Source: PMNU01 sp035479875
GTDB lineage: Bacteria > Patescibacteriota > Saccharimonadia > Saccharimonadales > UBA4665
DNA length: 64,000 nucleotides
Assembly (NCBI GenBank): GCA_035479875.1
Contig: DATIIH010000011.1
Location: 1 to 64,000 of the forward strand
Direction: 5' to 3'
In this document: positions 38,629 through 46,897 of the stretch, one piece after another
Layout of the letters: every line of letters starts with the position of its first letter
Numbering within the stretch: the stretch's first letter is position 1
Position numbers and translations under genes: made by a program
Notes under the pieces: generated by a model
Told to the model about the DNA's origin: nothing
Seen by the model: the letters and a program-made list of their open reading frames with translations, nothing else
Databases searched by the model: none

Positions 38629-39717
38629 CTAGAATATTGCTATCTGGCCTGTGAAAAGGGCGCCGATAACTTGGGCGGGCTGCCACTTAATGCCTTCAGC
38701 GGCGCGGATTGCATCGATCTGCGTTTGTGCATTAGCGGCCATCTCGGTTACGAGTCCCGCGGCTTGTCCGATAGTACCTGGCGTATATAAGCCGGGGCAA
38801 CGCAATCGAGCATTGCGGGCCAGTGTTACGAAACGTCCGTCCCCCATTGGAATTGGTTGGGCCGGGCCCAATTGGGACCTGCGAGTAACCAGGCTGCGGT
38901 CGAATGTTACACAAAGATTGGGGTCAACACCGATATAATCATGGCGCCCCAGGATGCCTTCGTCGAAGCGCAACGATGCACGACCCTTAGCAGCTTCGTC
39001 CAAGTCGAGTGCGCGTATCTCGTCGGCGCTGGCTATATCAGAAATCGGCGGACCGCCGAACATCCCATCTGTCAAAACTCGGTCGTAATCCTCGCGGGCA
39101 GAGCGGCCTAGTAGTGTGGGCAGCAAAGCAGCGTAGCGCATTTGCAGAACGTCGCCCAAAAGGATTCTGCTTCCCGAGAAGAGATTTTCCGAGAGCTTGA
39201 ATGTAAGAGACGCGCCCGTCCGGATGTCCTCCCGCCATTCAGGGTCATAGGTGCCAAGGTTTAGTTTTTCCAGGCGTATGTTGCTATCCACTGAGAGACA
39301 GTTGGCCACCAGACGCGCCTGTGGTGTGAGCTGCGCAGTGGCTACATCGACGAGCGGGCGCGCGGTATCGACGAGTGATGCAGTCCCTATGTCGCTTACC
39401 ATGAATGGTCGACCGGTATATCCGCTACGTTCTCGCCAGTTCGATATGAAAGTTTGTGTTCCATGCTGCACTAGCGAATCACGAACCCTATGGTCTTTCA
39501 TACCCTGGGCGATGAGACAGATGGCTGCTCCCAAGCTGTGATAGTTTGCCGCCTCCATCGTTTCGACATCAAGTCTGCTCGAGGCGGCAAACACGGCTTC
39601 CACGGCTCGTATATCGGGCGAGCTGGGGTCATCAAGTCTAGAGAGTTCATTACCGGCTACGGCGACGAGCGCATCAAAGGCCGGGGACGAAGGGTGTTTG
39701 TACGAATCTGCTGACAT
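38629..39717 (-). CDS. Unknown protein, 362 aa
   Basis: Unrecognised soluble protein with no repeats, signal peptide or cofactor motif that I can name. It contains segments such as RNARLRCPGLYTPG and DPNLCVTFDRS. On the minus strand TATAAT (39731-39726) ends 8 nt before the ATG with no SD, the leaderless pattern. Convergent with the membrane protein gene at 38330 (15 nt apart) without an evident terminator. Accessory-type codon usage. One of the genes separating rpsJ from rplC. Confidence 0.65.
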   Translation of the reverse strand: MSADSYKHPSSPAFDALVAVAGNELSRLDDPSSPDIRAVEAVFAASSRLDVETMEAANYHSLGAAICLIAQGMKDHRVRDSLVQHGTQTFISNWRERSGYTGRPFMVSDIGTASLVDTARPLVDVATAQLTPQARLVANCLSVDSNIRLEKLNLGTYDPEWREDIRTGASLTFKLSENLFSGSRILLGDVLQMRYAALLPTLLGRSAREDYDRVLTDGMFGGPPISDIASADEIRALDLDEAAKGRASLRFDEGILGRHDYIGVDPNLCVTFDRSLVTRRSQLGPAQPIPMGDGRFVTLARNARLRCPGLYTPGTIGQAAGLVTEMAANAQTQIDAIRAAEGIKWQPAQVIGALFTGQIAIF

Positions 39718-39808
39718 ATCGCGCTATTATATAACAAAGTAGACAAGAATGTAAGTATAGCTATCGGCGGTATTGTCTGCCGCAGCTCGTTTATTGTACA
39801 ATCTCCCC

Positions 39809-40012
39809 ATGCAAGAACACTGGCTAGGGGATGCTCATGACCGAAGGCCGGTTATCGAAGTGCCTAAAGCTAAGCGGGTGCCCGAGCTGCCGTCAGACGT
39901 GATGCCCTCGCCGTCCATTGAGCCTGAAATACCGCAACTCGCTGCGCCGCCGCCTGATAGTCACGACCCTGAATACTATAAATGGCTATTCAAGTTAGCG
40001 GGTATCGATTAA
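39809..40012 (+). CDS. Small proline-rich unknown protein
   Basis: 67 residues with a Pro-rich middle (ELPSDVMPSPSIEPEIPQ) and C-terminus DPEYYKWLFKLAGID. TTGTCT-N18-TACAAT (39773-39802) ends 6 nt before the ATG, so I prefer this start to a longer in-frame one inside the promoter. Not recognised; perhaps disordered with a short helical tail. Confidence 0.6.
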   Translation: MQEHWLGDAHDRRPVIEVPKAKRVPELPSDVMPSPSIEPEIPQLAAPPPDSHDPEYYKWLFKLAGID

Positions 40013-40048
40013 TATTGATCATACTGTTGGTGTAGAATTGTCTACATA

Positions 40049-40078
40049 TTGACAAGGGGTACGTTACTCTGGTAAGAT
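40049..40078 (+). promoter_or_regulatory. Promoter of the rplC ribosomal gene cluster
   Basis: Consensus TTGACA (40049-40054), 18-nt spacer, TAAGAT (40073-40078), about 155 nt before rplC. Confidence 0.65.
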
Positions 40079-40106
40079 GTAACGGTATATCAAATTCCTG
40101 TACTTG

Positions 40107-40238
40107 GTGATTTGGGAAGGTCGAATCGTAACAGATGAGAAACCGCCCGGAGCCGAGCATTTTTATGTCAGTCGTAAGGATGTTTGGCACAGGATAAAAG
40201 ACATTGGTGGCCCAAGCGTCATGTCGGAGAAACTATGA
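40107..40238 (+). CDS. Candidate small ORF immediately before rplC
   Basis: A frame open from 40083 to a TGA at 40236-40238, which overlaps the rplC start as ATGA. With GTG at 40107 it gives 43 residues, reading sensibly (KPPGAEHFYVSRKDVWHRI). No ATG and no SD are present, so TTG 40104 or another start is possible, or the region may be only leader RNA. The overlap with rplC suggests translational coupling. Confidence 0.35.
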   Translation: MIWEGRIVTDEKPPGAEHFYVSRKDVWHRIKDIGGPSVMSEKL

Positions 40239-40858
40239 AAGCACTCATCACTCGAAAGGTAGGCATGACCAGCACGATCGCCGAAGATGGCGTTGTGCAG
40301 GCTGTTACCTTGCTTTCCGCTAGTCCCTGTGTGATTACACAGGTCAAAACCCAGGAGCCCGACGGTTATACCGCTGTGCAGATCGGTTTTGAAGAAGCAA
40401 AAAAGCAAAACGTCAATAAGGCACAACTTGGCCATTTTGCCAAGGCTGGCACCACCATTGTGCCGAAGATTATTCGCGAGTTTCGTGTAGACGAAATCAC
40501 TGAAGACCTCAAGGTTGGAGAAACGATCAACCCCGAGGTCTTTTCAGTTGGCGACGAAATCGACGCCACCGGCACCTCTAAGGGTAAGGGTTGGGCTGGC
40601 ACCATTAAGCGCCACAACTTCCACCGCGGTCGCAAGACCCACGGTGGCCGTTCGTATCGCCGCCCAGGTTCTATCGGCTCGATGTACCCGCAAAAGATTT
40701 TTAAGGGTAAGAAGATGGCCGGCCACATGGGCGCCGAGCAAGTAACCGTTAAGAACCTAAAGGTAGCATTTGTTGACACCGCGCTTGGTGTCATCGGTGT
40801 TACTGGCGCGGTTCCTGGCCCACGCAACGGCGTTGTAATTATCAAGGAGGCAAAATAA
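40235..40858 (+). CDS. rplC: 50S ribosomal protein L3
   Basis: 207 residues from ATG 40235 (MKALITRKVGMT, the family start) with SD-like CGGAGA. The HGGRSYRRPGSIGSMYPQ loop and KKMAGHMGAEQVTV motif are typical; Lys/Arg-rich loop reaches the peptidyl-transferase centre. First gene of a long operon in which most genes overlap or nearly touch; stop overlaps rplD ATG (TAATG). Confidence 0.97.
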   Translation: MKALITRKVGMTSTIAEDGVVQAVTLLSASPCVITQVKTQEPDGYTAVQIGFEEAKKQNVNKAQLGHFAKAGTTIVPKIIREFRVDEITEDLKVGETINPEVFSVGDEIDATGTSKGKGWAGTIKRHNFHRGRKTHGGRSYRRPGSIGSMYPQKIFKGKKMAGHMGAEQVTVKNLKVAFVDTALGVIGVTGAVPGPRNGVVIIKEAK

Positions 40859-41508
40859 TGGCTACTGTCTCAACTGCACCAGCATTCACCAAGAGCGGCA
40901 CTAAAGCTGCGACGGCTGCCAAGCTCGACAAGTCTGTCTTTGCAGTCATGCCAGAGAACCACGAGCTCCTTAAGCTCGCATACTCTGCGTATCTCGCTAA
41001 CGGCCGCGGCAACTTGGCACAAACCAAAACTCGCGGCCTTGTTAGTGGTGGTGGTAAGAAGCCTTGGAAGCAAAAAGGCACAGGCCGGGCTCGTTTTGGC
41101 TCTAGCCGTAACCCAATTTGGCGTGGCGGTGGCGTAGCCTTTGGCCCCACCGGCAACGAGAACTACTCCATTAAGGTCAACGTAACTGCCAAGCGCCAAG
41201 CTTTGCGCCAAGCTCTAAGTCTGGCTGCCAGCGAAGGTCGCATTCGTGTTATCGAAACCTTTGAATGTAAAGACGGTAAGGTTGCGCCAGTAACCAAGCT
41301 ACTCGGCAAACTCGACGCTACCGGCAATGTGCTGATCGTGGTGAGCGTTAAAGACGATCTCACCGAGCGCGCTACTAACAACCTGCAAGGCGTCAAGATC
41401 ACTCAGGCCAACTACTTGAGCGTCTACGACATTATGAACGCCGATGTTTTGGTGATAAGCGAAAAAGCTCTAGCCATGGTTAACGAGTGGCTCGGAGGTA
41501 CCAAGTAA
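40858..41508 (+). CDS. rplD: 50S ribosomal protein L4
   Basis: 216 residues, including the tunnel-lining loop (KKPWKQKGTGRARFGSSRNPIWRGGG) and C-terminal Rossmann-like region. In many bacteria L4 represses its own operon; no such element can be confirmed here. Start and stop overlap rplC and rplW by TAATG junctions. Confidence 0.97.
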   Translation: MATVSTAPAFTKSGTKAATAAKLDKSVFAVMPENHELLKLAYSAYLANGRGNLAQTKTRGLVSGGGKKPWKQKGTGRARFGSSRNPIWRGGGVAFGPTGNENYSIKVNVTAKRQALRQALSLAASEGRIRVIETFECKDGKVAPVTKLLGKLDATGNVLIVVSVKDDLTERATNNLQGVKITQANYLSVYDIMNADVLVISEKALAMVNEWLGGTK

Positions 41509-41855
41509 TGAGTATGACAACTTTCCTGCGCCCTCGCCTCAGCGAGAAAACATATGGCTTGGGCATCACCAAGAATGTCTACGTTTTTGACGTACCAGCA
41601 GACGTAAACAAGCACACCGTAGCTAGCGCTGTTACCGCGCAATTTAAAGTTACTGTGCTAAAGGTCAATATTGTCAACCAAACCGGCAAAGCTAAGCGTA
41701 CTGTCCGCAAGGGCGGTCGCGCGGTTGCAGGACAACGTTCTGACATCAAGAAGGCATACGTCACCCTCAAGGTTGGCGACAAGCTGCCTTTCTTTGACGA
41801 ACCCGAAGAAGACAAGAAAGCGGGCAAAAAAGCCGCTACCAAGGAGACCAAGTAA
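41508..41855 (+). CDS. rplW: 50S ribosomal protein L23
   Basis: 115 residues from ATG 41508, in the TAATG overlap with rplD and preceded by SD GGAGG. Core (LRPRLSEKTYGL ... KKAYVTLKVGDKLP) is normal; exit-tunnel protein and docking site for trigger factor (tig at 19609). A Lys/Ala tail (EEDKKAGKKAATKETK) extends beyond the usual end. Confidence 0.95.
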   Translation: MSMTTFLRPRLSEKTYGLGITKNVYVFDVPADVNKHTVASAVTAQFKVTVLKVNIVNQTGKAKRTVRKGGRAVAGQRSDIKKAYVTLKVGDKLPFFDEPEEDKKAGKKAATKETK

Positions 41856-42691
41856 TGGCTATTAAAACTTACCGGCCAATGACCCCCGGTACTCGCGGCA
41901 TGACCACTCAGGACATGAGCGAGATTACCACCAGGAAACCACTGCGCTCGCTGCTCGTAAGCAAGCGCGCCCAAAACGGCCGCAACAACCAAGGTCGCAT
42001 CACCACTCGCCATAAGGGCGGCGGCGCTCGCCGTTTCTATCGCCTGGTGAACTTTAACCTGGAAAGCGGCATCACTGCCACTATTGAGCACATCGAATAC
42101 GACCCTAACCGCAGCGCGCGTATCGCCCGTATCAAAGAATCCAACGGCACGTACCACTACATCCTGGCCGCCAAAGATATGAAGGTCGGCCAAGTGATTA
42201 AGAGCGGCGAAGAAGCTCCTATCGAGAACGGCAACCGTTTGCCACTCAAGAATATCCCTATTGGTAGCACTATCCACGCCATCGAAATGAAAGCCGGCCG
42301 CGGCGCCCAATTGGTGCGCTCGGCAGGTAACGGCGCCCAGCTGATGGCTAAAGAAGGCGACTACGCTCAGGTACGTTTGCCCAGCGGCGAAGTCCGCTTG
42401 GTACGTCTGGAATGCACCGCCAGCATGGGTGTTATCGGCAACGAGCAGCACCAAAACATCAAGATTGGCAAAGCTGGTCGCAAGCGCCACATGGGCGTTC
42501 GCCCAACCGTTCGTGGTGTTGTTATGAACGCCGTAGACCACCCGCACGGTGGTGGTGACGGTGGTCGTCACCGTATGGCTAAAGCGCCGCGCACCCCATG
42601 GGGCCAAAAGACCCTGGGCTACAAGACGCGTACCCGCAAGTCCACGACCAAGTTTATCGTTAAGAGCCGTCACGCGGCGAAGAGGAAGTAG
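41855..42691 (+). CDS. rplB: 50S ribosomal protein L2
   Basis: 278 residues, near-universal 23S rRNA binder essential for peptidyl transfer. GRNNQGRITTRHKGGGARRFYR and the C-terminal HPHGGGDGGRHRMAKAPRTPWG with the conserved His are present. Overlaps rplW by TAATG. Confidence 0.98.
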   Translation: MAIKTYRPMTPGTRGMTTQDMSEITTRKPLRSLLVSKRAQNGRNNQGRITTRHKGGGARRFYRLVNFNLESGITATIEHIEYDPNRSARIARIKESNGTYHYILAAKDMKVGQVIKSGEEAPIENGNRLPLKNIPIGSTIHAIEMKAGRGAQLVRSAGNGAQLMAKEGDYAQVRLPSGEVRLVRLECTASMGVIGNEQHQNIKIGKAGRKRHMGVRPTVRGVVMNAVDHPHGGGDGGRHRMAKAPRTPWGQKTLGYKTRTRKSTTKFIVKSRHAAKRK

Positions 42692-42698
42692 GTAAGAT

Positions 42699-42974
42699 AT
42701 GAGTCGTTCACTTAAGAAAGGTCCATACATCGACGCCAAGCTTGCCAAGAAGGCTGCCGCGTTGGCGAATGATGACCGTACGATTATCAAGACTTGGGCT
42801 CGCGCTTGCAGCATCCCACCGGAATTTGTTGGCCGCACCTTTGCGGTGCACAACGGCAAAGTCCACGTGCCGGTGTTTGTTACCGAGAACATGGTTGGCC
42901 ACAAGTTGGGCGAATTTTCACCAACCCGCAAGTTCCGCTCACACGGCGGTAAGCTAGCAAAGGGCGGTAAGTAG
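42699..42974 (+). CDS. rpsS: 30S ribosomal protein S19
   Basis: 91 residues, MSRSLKKGPYIDAKL start and the KLGEFSPTRKFRSHGG C-terminal core; head of the small subunit with S13. Seven-nucleotide spacing from rplB, one base before rplV. Confidence 0.97.
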   Translation: MSRSLKKGPYIDAKLAKKAAALANDDRTIIKTWARACSIPPEFVGRTFAVHNGKVHVPVFVTENMVGHKLGEFSPTRKFRSHGGKLAKGGK

Positions 42975-42975
42975 T

Positions 42976-43356
42976 ATGAGCGTTCTAGCTATCGCTAAAG
43001 GCGTCCGCATGAGCCCGCGCAAAGTCGGCGTTGTTGCCGCTTTGGTTCGTGGCCGCACCGTGGCCGACGCGCTCGTTATCTTGGAGCACACACCACGCCG
43101 CACCGCGACGCCGGTTATGAAAACCATCATGAGCGCCCGCGCCAATGCCGACCACAACCACAATCTCAAGCCCGACACCCTCCGCATTGTAGAAATCAGC
43201 GTCACCCACGGCCCACGCCTCAAGCGTTTCCGCCCTGCCGCACACGGCCGCGCATTGCCATTCCAGCGCCGCACCTCGCACATCCGCGTGGTCGTTGACG
43301 GCGAAGTCCGGGTGGCCAAAAAGCCGGCTGCTAAGACCGAAGAGGAGAAGAAGTAA
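42976..43356 (+). CDS. rplV: 50S ribosomal protein L22
   Basis: 126 residues. RMSPRKVGVVAALVRGR and the tunnel beta-hairpin region (THGPRLKRFRPAAHGRALPFQRRTSHI) are clear. Ends with KKPAAKTEEEKK, a charged tail. Stop overlaps the rpsC ATG. Confidence 0.96.
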   Translation: MSVLAIAKGVRMSPRKVGVVAALVRGRTVADALVILEHTPRRTATPVMKTIMSARANADHNHNLKPDTLRIVEISVTHGPRLKRFRPAAHGRALPFQRRTSHIRVVVDGEVRVAKKPAAKTEEEKK

Positions 43357-43985
43357 TGGGCCAGAAAGTTAATCCTATTAGCATGCGCCTCCAGGTCAAC
43401 AAAGACTGGCGCAGCAAGTGGTTTGTGGGTAAGCGCGAATACGCTAAATACCTGGGCCAAGACCTTGAAGTCCGCCGCATGGTTCACACTAAGCTGGGAT
43501 CACGCGCCGCTATTAACAAGGTTGATATTGAGCGTTCGCCAAACCTCGTGACCGTCACACTTACCACCGCTAAGGCAGGTGTCGTGATTGGTCGTGGTGG
43601 TGCTGGCGCCCAAGAGCTCAAGGCTACCATCGAGAGGATCTATGGCATCCCCGCTCGCGTTAACATCGAAGAAATCAAGAAGCCCGAAATGTACGCCAAG
43701 TTAGTTGCCGAAAACATCGGTCACCAAATTGAGCGCCGCATGAGCTTCCGCCGCGCAATCAAGAGTGCCAGCGCTGCTACGATGCGCGCCGGTGCCCAAG
43801 GCATCCGCATTGAGGTTGCTGGCCGGTTGAACGGTTCAGAAATGTCCCGCCGCGAAAAAGAAGTAGCTGGTAGCGTACCACTTCACACCCTGCGCGCTGA
43901 TATCGACTACGCTGCCGTCCGCGCCCGCTGGCCTGGTGCTGGCATCGTCGGTATCAAAGTATGGATTTACAAGGGGGAGGCATAG
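43356..43985 (+). CDS. rpsC: 30S ribosomal protein S3
   Basis: 209 residues, mRNA-entry-channel protein. MGQKVNPISMRLQ start, KH domain with GVVIGRGGAGAQELKA, and C-terminal MSRREKEVAGSVPLHTLRADIDYA with the usual W-x-YKGEA end. Slightly shorter than many homologues. TAATG overlap with rplV. Confidence 0.97.
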   Translation: MGQKVNPISMRLQVNKDWRSKWFVGKREYAKYLGQDLEVRRMVHTKLGSRAAINKVDIERSPNLVTVTLTTAKAGVVIGRGGAGAQELKATIERIYGIPARVNIEEIKKPEMYAKLVAENIGHQIERRMSFRRAIKSASAATMRAGAQGIRIEVAGRLNGSEMSRREKEVAGSVPLHTLRADIDYAAVRARWPGAGIVGIKVWIYKGEA

Positions 43986-43988
43986 ATC

Positions 43989-44402
43989 ATGTTAGTCCCT
44001 AAGCGTACAAAGTTCCGCAAGGTGCGCAAAGGCCGCATTACCGGCCCCGCGACCAGCGGTAACTACATTGCATACGGCGAGTTTGCTCTCCAGGCCCAAG
44101 GCCACGACCGCATTACTAGCCGTCAAATCGAGTCCGCTCGTCAAGCTATGACCCGCTACATCAAGCGTGGCGGCAAGATTTGGATTCGCATCTTCCCACA
44201 CACACCGGTCACCAAAAAGCCGCTGGATGTAAAGATGGGTTCCGGCAAAGGCAGCCCTGAATACTTCGCCGCCAAGGTTCGCCCGGGCACGATTATGTTC
44301 GAGATGCAGGGCGTAAGCGAAGAGATCGCCCGTGAGGCCATGCGCCTCGCCGCCCACAAGCTGCCTGTTAAAAGCAAGTTCTTGGTGAAGGAGGAGCTAT
44401 AA
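43989..44402 (+). CDS. rplP: 50S ribosomal protein L16
   Basis: 137 residues, typical: MLVPKRTKFRKVRKGRI, HDRITSRQIESARQAMTRYIKRGGKIWIRIFP, VTKKPLDVKMGSGKG. Contacts the A-site tRNA. Starts 3 nt after rpsC. Confidence 0.97.
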   Translation: MLVPKRTKFRKVRKGRITGPATSGNYIAYGEFALQAQGHDRITSRQIESARQAMTRYIKRGGKIWIRIFPHTPVTKKPLDVKMGSGKGSPEYFAAKVRPGTIMFEMQGVSEEIAREAMRLAAHKLPVKSKFLVKEEL

Positions 44403-44404
44403 TT

Positions 44405-44605
44405 ATGAAAATTGTTGATATCCGTAAACTGACGACCGCGCAGCTCGCCACCGAGAGCACTAACTTGCGCGCCGAAATTGTTGAATTAAAGCGCCGCTTA
44501 AGCCTTGGCGAAGTCCAGAACACCCGCGTTATCCGCGGTAAGCGTAAGGACCTCGCCCGGATGCTGACGGTGCTCGGTGAGCAACTCGCAAAGGAGGCCA
44601 AGTAA
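44405..44605 (+). CDS. rpmC: 50S ribosomal protein L29
   Basis: 66 residues, two-helix protein near the tunnel exit; LTTAQLATESTNLRAEIVELKRR with VQNTRVIRGKRKDLARML. SD GGAGG-like AGGAGC before the start; TAATG overlap with rpsQ. Confidence 0.94.
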   Translation: MKIVDIRKLTTAQLATESTNLRAEIVELKRRLSLGEVQNTRVIRGKRKDLARMLTVLGEQLAKEAK

Positions 44606-44907
44606 TGGCTAAAACTATCACCGGTGTTGTTGCTTCGAAGAAAACCGACAAAACCATTGTCGTGACCGAGCATGTGCGCCTAACGCACCCGCTCTACCGC
44701 AAGCAATACACCGTTACCAAGCGCTTTATGGCGCACGACGAAAAGAATGAGGCTAACGAAGGCGACACCGTGATTATCACCGAATGTCGCCCGCTGAGCG
44801 CCCGCAAGCACTTCACCCTCCAAAAGGTGGTCGAGAAGGCTGGTGTTAAGCACGTTGAACCCGAAGAAGCTCCCGTCAAGGAAGCTAAAAGCGAGGACAA
44901 AGCGTAA
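44605..44907 (+). CDS. rpsQ: 30S ribosomal protein S17
   Basis: 100 residues. OB-fold core (GVVASKKTDKTIVV, HVRLTHPLYRK, EGDTVIITECRPLSARKHF) is normal, followed by an acidic/Lys tail of about 20 residues (EEAPVKEAKSEDKA). Overlaps rplN ATG by TAATG. Confidence 0.95.
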   Translation: MAKTITGVVASKKTDKTIVVTEHVRLTHPLYRKQYTVTKRFMAHDEKNEANEGDTVIITECRPLSARKHFTLQKVVEKAGVKHVEPEEAPVKEAKSEDKA

Positions 44908-45275
44908 TGATTCAGCAAGAAACCCGCCTGACTGTCTGCGACAACTCTGGCGCTAAAGAGATTCTATGCATCCGCGTCCTCGGTGGTACCCGCCGTCGTT
45001 ACGCTGGCGTGGGCGACATCATTGTCGCTACCGTCAAGGTTGCTGCTCCCCAGGGTACTGTCAAGAAGAAGTCGGTAGTTAAGGCTGTCGTGGTGCGCAC
45101 TAATAAGGAAATCCGCCGCAAAGACGGTTCTACCATCAAGTTCGACGACAACGCGGCCGTAATCATTGGCGAAGACAAACTCCCTAAGGGTACCCGTATC
45201 TTCGGCCCGGTGCCGCGCGAACTGCGTGAGCTCGGCTACGCCAAGATCATTAGCTTAGCCCCGGAGGTACTCTAA
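44907..45275 (+). CDS. rplN: 50S ribosomal protein L14
   Basis: 122 residues; MIQQETRLTVCDNSGAKEI and the C-terminal RIFGPVPRELRELGYAKIISLAPEVL are diagnostic. Subunit-bridge protein and binding site of the silencing factor RsfS. TAATG junctions at both ends. Confidence 0.98.
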   Translation: MIQQETRLTVCDNSGAKEILCIRVLGGTRRRYAGVGDIIVATVKVAAPQGTVKKKSVVKAVVVRTNKEIRRKDGSTIKFDDNAAVIIGEDKLPKGTRIFGPVPRELRELGYAKIISLAPEVL

Positions 45276-45607
45276 TGGAGACGCAAATTTACAAGATTCG
45301 GCTCAAAAAAGGCGACAACGTAGTCGTTTTGAGCGGCAAATACAAAGGTAAGACCGGCAAAGTGCTGGCTACCCACCCCCGCGAGAACAAAGTGACCGTC
45401 GAAGGCATTAACATTGCTAAGAAGCACCAAAAGCCCAACAAAGCTCACCCGCAAGGTGGCATCATCGAGCTAACCAAGCCGATTTGGGTCAGCAAGGTAG
45501 CGATTGTTGAGCCAACGACCAAGAAAGCTAGCCGCATCGGCTATGAGCTCGCTAAGGATGGCACCAAAACTCGTGTATTTAAGAAGACTGGAAAGGAGAT
45601 CAAGTAA
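45275..45607 (+). CDS. rplX: 50S ribosomal protein L24
   Basis: 110 residues; KOW motif in KKGDNVVVLSGKYKGKTGKV, then GINIAKKHQKPNKAHPQGGI. Assembly-initiating 23S binder. TAATG overlaps with rplN and rplE. Confidence 0.96.
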   Translation: METQIYKIRLKKGDNVVVLSGKYKGKTGKVLATHPRENKVTVEGINIAKKHQKPNKAHPQGGIIELTKPIWVSKVAIVEPTTKKASRIGYELAKDGTKTRVFKKTGKEIK

Positions 45608-46200
45608 TGGCAACTGCGACCAAGACTACCAAGACAAACGCTGTAACCGACACTGCTCGTCTCCGTACCCAGTACGCTGGCACGATTGCGACCGAGCTTA
45701 TGAAAGAACTTGGTCTGGCCAACGCCAACCAAGTGCCCAAGCTCGAAAAGATTACCGTTAACGTCGGTCTTGGTAAAGCCAAGGACGACAAAAAGATGTT
45801 TGAAGCTGCTACCAACACACTGCGCAAAGTTACTGGTCAACAGCCAGTCGAGACGATCGCCAAAAAGTCTATCGCCACCTTTAAACTGCGCGAAGGCAAC
45901 AAGATTGGCCTTAAAGTCACGCTGCGCGGCGACCGCATGTACGAATTTCTGGACCGTATCATTACCATCGTGCTGCCGCGTCTTCGCGACTTTCACGGTG
46001 TGAGCAACAAGGCTTTTGACCGCCAAGGCAACTTTAGTCTCGGCCTCACCGATCAATCAGTTTTTCCGGAACTCAGCTTTGACGAGACCACCACATCCCA
46101 CGGCCTGCAAGCAGTGTTCACCATCAAGTGCCACGAGCCGGCACACGCTAAGGCATTACTGCAAAAGTTCGGTATGCCGTTCGAAAAGGAGGCCAAGTAA
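45607..46200 (+). CDS. rplE: 50S ribosomal protein L5
   Basis: 197 residues; VPKLEKITVNVGLG, AKKSIATFKLREG and LTDQSVFPELSFDE are typical; binds 5S rRNA. The first 20 residues are a Thr/Lys-rich extension (MATATKTTKTNAVTDTA). No 5S rRNA gene is in the window. Confidence 0.96.
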   Translation: MATATKTTKTNAVTDTARLRTQYAGTIATELMKELGLANANQVPKLEKITVNVGLGKAKDDKKMFEAATNTLRKVTGQQPVETIAKKSIATFKLREGNKIGLKVTLRGDRMYEFLDRIITIVLPRLRDFHGVSNKAFDRQGNFSLGLTDQSVFPELSFDETTTSHGLQAVFTIKCHEPAHAKALLQKFGMPFEKEAK

Positions 46201-46469
46201 TGGCACGCAAGTCTAACATTGCCCGCGACCTAAAGCGCCGCAAGATGCACGACAAGTTTGCCGCCAAGCGCGCCGAACTGAAGCAGCTGGGCGACACCGA
46301 AGGTTTGGCTAAGTTGCCCCGCAACTCGAGCCCTACTCGTCTTAAGAACCGCTGCGTCGAAACCGGCCGCCCGCATGCTTACATGCGTACGTTTGGCCTT
46401 TCACGTTTGTCGTTCCGTGAACACGCCTCCAAGGGTGAAATCCCTGGTGTAACTAAGGCCAGCTGGTAG
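46200..46469 (+). CDS. rpsN: 30S ribosomal protein S14, zinc-free long type
   Basis: 89 residues. This is the longer form without the CxxC zinc motifs found in the short S14; the only Cys is in RCVETGRPHAYMRTFGLSR. KLPRNSSPTRLKNRC is diagnostic. Fits the loss of zinc ligands also seen in RpoC and L36. Overlaps rplE. Confidence 0.95.
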   Translation: MARKSNIARDLKRRKMHDKFAAKRAELKQLGDTEGLAKLPRNSSPTRLKNRCVETGRPHAYMRTFGLSRLSFREHASKGEIPGVTKASW

Positions 46470-46483
46470 AAAGGAAGCATGAC

Positions 46484-46888
46484 ATGAGCAATATCGTATC
46501 AACTGACCCCATCGCCGACATGCTAACCCGCATTCGTAACGCGATCAACGTTCGTAAAAGCGAAGTCTCGATGCCGCACTCCAAGGTGAAGCAAGGCGTG
46601 GCCGAGCTGTTGCACAAGAGCGGCTTTGTAGGCGCCGTGAGCGTTGTTGACGCCCCGGTAGGCAAGACTCTCAAAATCACCATTCACGGTGCCGATGAGA
46701 ACGCTCGCATTACCGAGATCGTACGTTTGAGCAAGCCAGGCCGCCGCGAATACGTCGGCAGCAGCGAAATCCCAACCGTTAAGCGTGGTCGTGGTCTGGT
46801 TATCATCAGCACGTCCAAAGGCTTGATGACCGGCAACGACGCCCGCAAAGCAGGCATCGGCGGCGAATTAATTTGTAAAGTATATTAG
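46484..46888 (+). CDS. rpsH: 30S ribosomal protein S8
   Basis: 134 residues; DPIADMLTRIRNAI, SKPGRREYVGS and GLVIISTSKGLMTGNDARKAGIGGELICKVY are diagnostic. In other bacteria S8 regulates the spc operon. SD-like AAGGAAG 12 nt before the ATG. Confidence 0.97.
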   Translation: MSNIVSTDPIADMLTRIRNAINVRKSEVSMPHSKVKQGVAELLHKSGFVGAVSVVDAPVGKTLKITIHGADENARITEIVRLSKPGRREYVGSSEIPTVKRGRGLVIISTSKGLMTGNDARKAGIGGELICKVY

Positions 46889-46897
46889 GAGAAATCG

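Noticed and set aside
41579..42931. 450-codon open frame on the minus strand across rplW, rplB and rpsS
   Set aside because: It is antisense to three certain ribosomal genes with strong codon bias; such mirror frames are common in GC-balanced, biased genes.
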